A DNA stretch of 64,000 bases from Acanthornis magna (lineage: Eukaryota; Chordata; Aves; Passeriformes; Acanthizidae). The number at the start of each line of letters is the position of its first letter. Position 1 is the first letter of the stretch. Below, piece by piece: positions 60,895 to 64,000 of the stretch. Below the pieces are notes generated by a model, which saw only the letters and a list, made by a program, of their open reading frames with translations, was not told where the DNA came from and made no database searches. The stretch covers positions 310,001-374,000 of the forward strand of contig JAWUZG010000337.1 in NCBI GenBank assembly GCA_036785705.1. The letters run 5' to 3'. The translations under genes were made by a program, and so were the position numbers.

Positions 60895-61735
60895 AGTGCA
60901 TAGTGTGTGCAGTATATATAAACCAACAAACACCAGTTTGTGACTCTGTGGCACAGCATGGCGGGGCTCACCCAGCATCTGGGAGCTGCCTCCTGAGTAC
61001 CTGGATCTGGGATAGGGAGGAGGAAGACTGGGGGTGGACTCGTCCTTCTCCCACGAGTGGCCAAGGTCTTCCAGTTGCTACCAAAAACTATGTGCAGTCA
61101 TGCAAAATTAATATATAATCCAAGTGTGTAGGTTGAGTGGTTGATATGAGCTACTGTGGTGGCCAAATTTTGTTGAGTGCCAATACTGTCAGCAAGTTGT
61201 CCCTCATCATTTTGTAGGTATTAGTAAGTTCATTTCGTGTTCTTTGATAGTGCTTATTATCTAAATTATTTTAAATGGTTTGTGTCAGTTCAGTAAATAC
61301 TGGTTATGATTTAAAAAGCATTTTCACAGGTGCTTTACTACATTTGTATTCAAGAGGCATATGCTCCTTTGCATACATCATATAGATAGGCAGTCACTTT
61401 CAGAAGTTGATGTTTCACCCATGTATGGATGGATTTCTATGAGATGAAGTAGAGACTTCTCTGTCAGAGAAAACCATTGTAACTCTCAAATTCTTTGGTC
61501 TTGTCATTTTATTCCAAAGCGTGCAAATGACTTCCAGGCATAAAATCTCCAGAAAGTATTCGTAACTTTGCATGAGGAGCCTGATCCAAAGGTTTCCTTC
61601 TTTCAAAGCTGCTGGAAAGTAGGCAGCATGTGTGTCACCTGCCAGAGCAGCCTCAGGCTCTAGCTCACCCTCCTCGTGGCAGATCTGTACTCAGGCTGTA
61701 TTCATGGCACCGTGCTGGCTTCTGCTTTAGTTACC
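60895..61735. other. Unique non-coding DNA
   Basis: A GC-richer patch at about 60950-61070 has one open frame of 71 codons without similarity. The rest is AT-rich. Confidence 0.5.
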
Positions 61736-61739
61736 AGAT

Positions 61740-62040
61740 CCACTTTCACACCTTCCGACTTGTCTTCCAGGCTTCCGAGGGAGGCCCGACCATGTCAGGG
61801 TGTGTGTGTGAAGGGTGAAAGTGAAGCAGGGATGTCGAGAAGGCTTTCCAGGCGTTCCTGCCAGCCCCTTTCTCTGCCCGCTGTCCCTGTGCTCGGTGTC
61901 GCTCCCGTGCTGCATTCTCCCTCCTGCCCAGTGGATGGCAATGATGTCCCGGTTTTGCTCGAAGGGAGCCGGTGCCCCATCCACGATGGGTGTGCCACGT
62001 TCCCGAGGACTGCATCCCAATTATTCCCATGATTCATTTT
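61740..62040. promoter_or_regulatory. Small CpG-rich block (mini CpG island), function unknown
   Basis: By eye there are about 15 CpG dinucleotides between 61757 and 62003, whereas most of the window has only isolated CpGs. The DNA is GC-rich with four overlapping open frames (up to 118 codons) on both strands, as expected when stops are rare; none is recognisable. It ends against a 60-80 bp pyrimidine tract. It could be a small CpG-island promoter or alternative first exon, a piece of a GC-rich repeat or LTR, or a local GC-rich island. No TATA box or transcript evidence is available. Confidence 0.35.
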
Positions 62041-62122
62041 TACTACTACTACTTCTCTTTTTTTTTTCTTATACTTTTTTTCTTCCCCCCCCCCCCCTTC
62101 CTTTTAAAATTATTTTCTCCCC
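62038..62122. repeat. Pyrimidine-rich tract with C13
   Basis: After a short TAC repeat (62041-62052), the sequence is almost pure pyrimidine: T10, T7 and C13 (62085-62097), then CTTCC and T-rich DNA. It borders the CpG-rich block on its right. The minus strand is a long purine tract. Confidence 0.9.
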
Positions 62123-62269
62123 ATTCCCTGTAAGCTAACTGTGCTGTTGTGATGGTCTGTGTTGCCGACTCAGGATATTTTGGCTTAGATTTAGTTAAGC
62201 ACTTGCACAGATGTCACTGATTCTGTGTGATCGTAGACCTCTTACGAAATGCCATGATAAAGGAGGACA

Positions 62270-62325
62270 GGCTTCATGATTAAATGGCCCCTTCCAGACC
62301 TTAAATATTATGAATCTCACTTCTG
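62270..62325 (+). repeat. Possible CR1 3' terminal remnant
   Basis: GATTAAATGGCCCCTTCCAG followed by ACCTTAAATATTATGAATCT resembles the CR1 end 'gatggccccttccaaccttaaatattctatgattct'. Only about 45 bp match and no upstream CR1 sequence could be confirmed. Confidence 0.4.
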
Positions 62326-62730
62326 CGGTACAGTGGAAAGACGATTAGGACTTCCTACACTACGAAGGAAGAAAGGGAGGTGAAATTTTTAACTGAAACT
62401 TCCAAATATATTTCTCCTACTTCCACAACCTCAGGGTCAACTGCTCTAGGTAACAGGAACTTTAATTACTTTCAGTAACTTGCCAGGGACAAACACTATT
62501 TATGTGCCATATCTACTACCATCATGATACCATAAACATGCTGCTGTTGGGAATGGTTTCTACTGCCTAGTTTCTATGTAAATATCCAAAAATGCGTGCA
62601 TTTTGGAGATGCTGGGGTTTTCTAGCTACCACTTAATTATATGAAAACTGAACTAGACTACATTTGGTAAGAATTGGCTATAAACCAAAGGGTCTGTTCT
62701 TTAGACAGACTAATCAGTAAAAAAATCCAC

Positions 62731-62793
62731 GATAAAATAATAATAATAATAACAACAATAATAACAAATCATAATAAATATAATAAATAAATA
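62731..62793. repeat. (AAT)n microsatellite, imperfect
   Basis: ATAATAATAATAATAACAAC and related AAT/AAC/AAAT units over about 60 bp, the longest trinucleotide repeat in the window. Confidence 0.9.
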
Positions 62794-62799
62794 GTTAGC

Positions 62800-64000
62800 A
62801 TTGAATAGAGTGAGGGCAATTTTTGAAGAGGAAAGTATTGCTCCTTCACATTCTTGTCCATCTGTTTTTTTAGGCTTTTCTATACATTCAATCAGCATAA
62901 TGCCTAAGTGAGTAATGTAATAAGAAAGCAGTATTAGAGATTTGCTGGATTCTGGTATGTGATTTAACAGCTATGTGCTTATCCTTTGAAAGATATTTAT
63001 GAAGACAATGTATGTATGCACTGCTGCACTGAGAAGTGTTTTTTAGTCCGTTGACTGTTAGGATATTTTTCAAAGCTGTTGACGTTTTTTTGTAATGTAA
63101 CTCTTTTAAAGCTACTCTGAAAGGAGGTCCAGTCACCACTAATTCCTGTGTAAATGAAGCATAATCACTCAGAGAAGAGACCCTTTATTTAGTGAGTTTA
63201 AAGCTCATTATACAATTTTGTAGGGGGAAAATTACCCTGCCTGTAAATTAACTGCATTTCCTAATGAAATAACTTGTCAATTTTTTCAGCCTCCTTTGAT
63301 AGGAATAAGAATTACAGTGGCATTGGAAAGTAAAATCATGCTGTTCTTACTGGCAGTTTTTTCCAGTTGTAGAAGAAATTATAACTGTGAACACATTTTG
63401 ATTCAGATTAATCTCAACAAGTAACAAAAGCATCTTTTGTCATGGTGTTTTTTCATCTCTTTCCACCTCCTTTATTAGAGCCTAAAGCCAGCTCCATCAG
63501 CCTTACTCCTGGTATATGATGACACAAATTCTCTAGAGGCATGTGGCTTTCTCAAGCAATAAAGCATCATTATGCTCCTCATTTCTGAGGATGCACTATT
63601 TCACCTGTGAGTTGTGTTTCAAGGGACAAACTAGCAGAACTCATCAGGTTAATTTTCCCAAAAAACAAGGCTTTCATCCTCCCATTAGGCTTGCAAAGGC
63701 AAGCCTATTTACCATAGGTGTCTGTGCTTCTCTAGTTCTATCCTGACACTTGTAGATGGCAGCAAATAGATGGCATTTTAAGTGCTTTGGCTGCAGCTAC
63801 TGCAACAGGAGTGCTAAAAGACAAAATAATTGTTCTTGAGGTGGCTGTCCTCTTCTGAGCAGCAGCAGCCTCAGTGCACATTAACAAGCCAAGCCGGTGC
63901 CTGTGGCTCTGCAGTGCGTGCACGGCCGTCTGCTGAGGCAGGTGTCGTGACTCCACTTCAGCAGCTAAAAGCAGAGATACATGGAGCTGCTGTAATGTTG
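62800..64000. other. Unique AT-rich non-coding DNA, right edge
   Basis: Short frames only. The last 150 bp become GC-richer with a few CpGs (CACGGCCGTC near 63922). No feature could be supported at the edge. Confidence 0.5.

Noticed and set aside
1..64000. tRNA, rRNA, CRISPR, bacterial operon or endogenous retroviral structure
   Set aside because: No cloverleaf consensus, rRNA core, spaced direct-repeat array, operon-like ORF packing, or LTR/gag/pol motif was seen on either strand.

Overview
The window looks like avian nuclear DNA, probably from a neognath bird. The evidence is a set of truncated CR1 LINE copies with the usual bird 3' end (a TTCCAACC block followed by ATTCTATGATTCTGTGAT). 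There are no L1/Alu-type elements and CpG is sparse. No bacterial, viral or organellar gene organisation is visible. The sequence is mostly AT-rich with stops in every frame.

I could support no complete protein-coding gene, rRNA or tRNA. The open frames present (up to 184 codons) have no recognisable domain, often overlap in several frames and on both strands in GC-richer patches, or are antisense to CR1. The window is best read as a gene desert or the inside of one or more very long introns.

Layout: 1-10 kb is unique AT-rich DNA, with a splice-like cassette at 2.65 kb, a POU/homeobox-motif block at 6.2 kb and a faint L2/MIR-type tail at 8.05 kb. 10.1-11.1 kb holds two CR1 copies, the second being the best in the window. 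11.4-12.05 kb holds two adjacent blocks that look like conserved non-coding elements (CNEs). At 13.1 kb there is a GGAA-based composite satellite. 13.2-26 kb is unique, with further CNE-like blocks at 18.7-19.2 kb. 26.2-26.9 kb is a repeat cluster: minus-strand CR1 joined to a short open, coding-like stretch, then plus-strand CR1, then L2/MIR. 27-39 kb is unique, with scattered GC-richer patches. 39.2-41.4 kb and 49.5-49.9 kb hold more CNE-like blocks. 47.3-48.0 kb is a second pair of oppositely oriented CR1 copies. 53.8-55.9 kb holds two CR1 ends and the most interesting splice-like sequences. 60.7-62.3 kb has a MIR/L2 remnant, a G-run and a small CpG-rich block followed by a pyrimidine tract. 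62.7 kb has an (AAT)n microsatellite.

The best candidate for an unusual system is at 54.5 kb on the + strand. A pyrimidine-rich acceptor is fused directly to a consensus donor (CAG|GTAAGT), and a second strong donor (ATG|GTAAGT) lies 38 nt downstream. The intervening 38 nt has a stop in all three frames. This is the architecture of vertebrate recursive-splice (RS) sites with an RS-exon, known from very long introns of neuronal genes. If real, the window lies inside a long intron transcribed left to right. This is pattern recognition without tools; RNA data and alignment to other birds would decide it.
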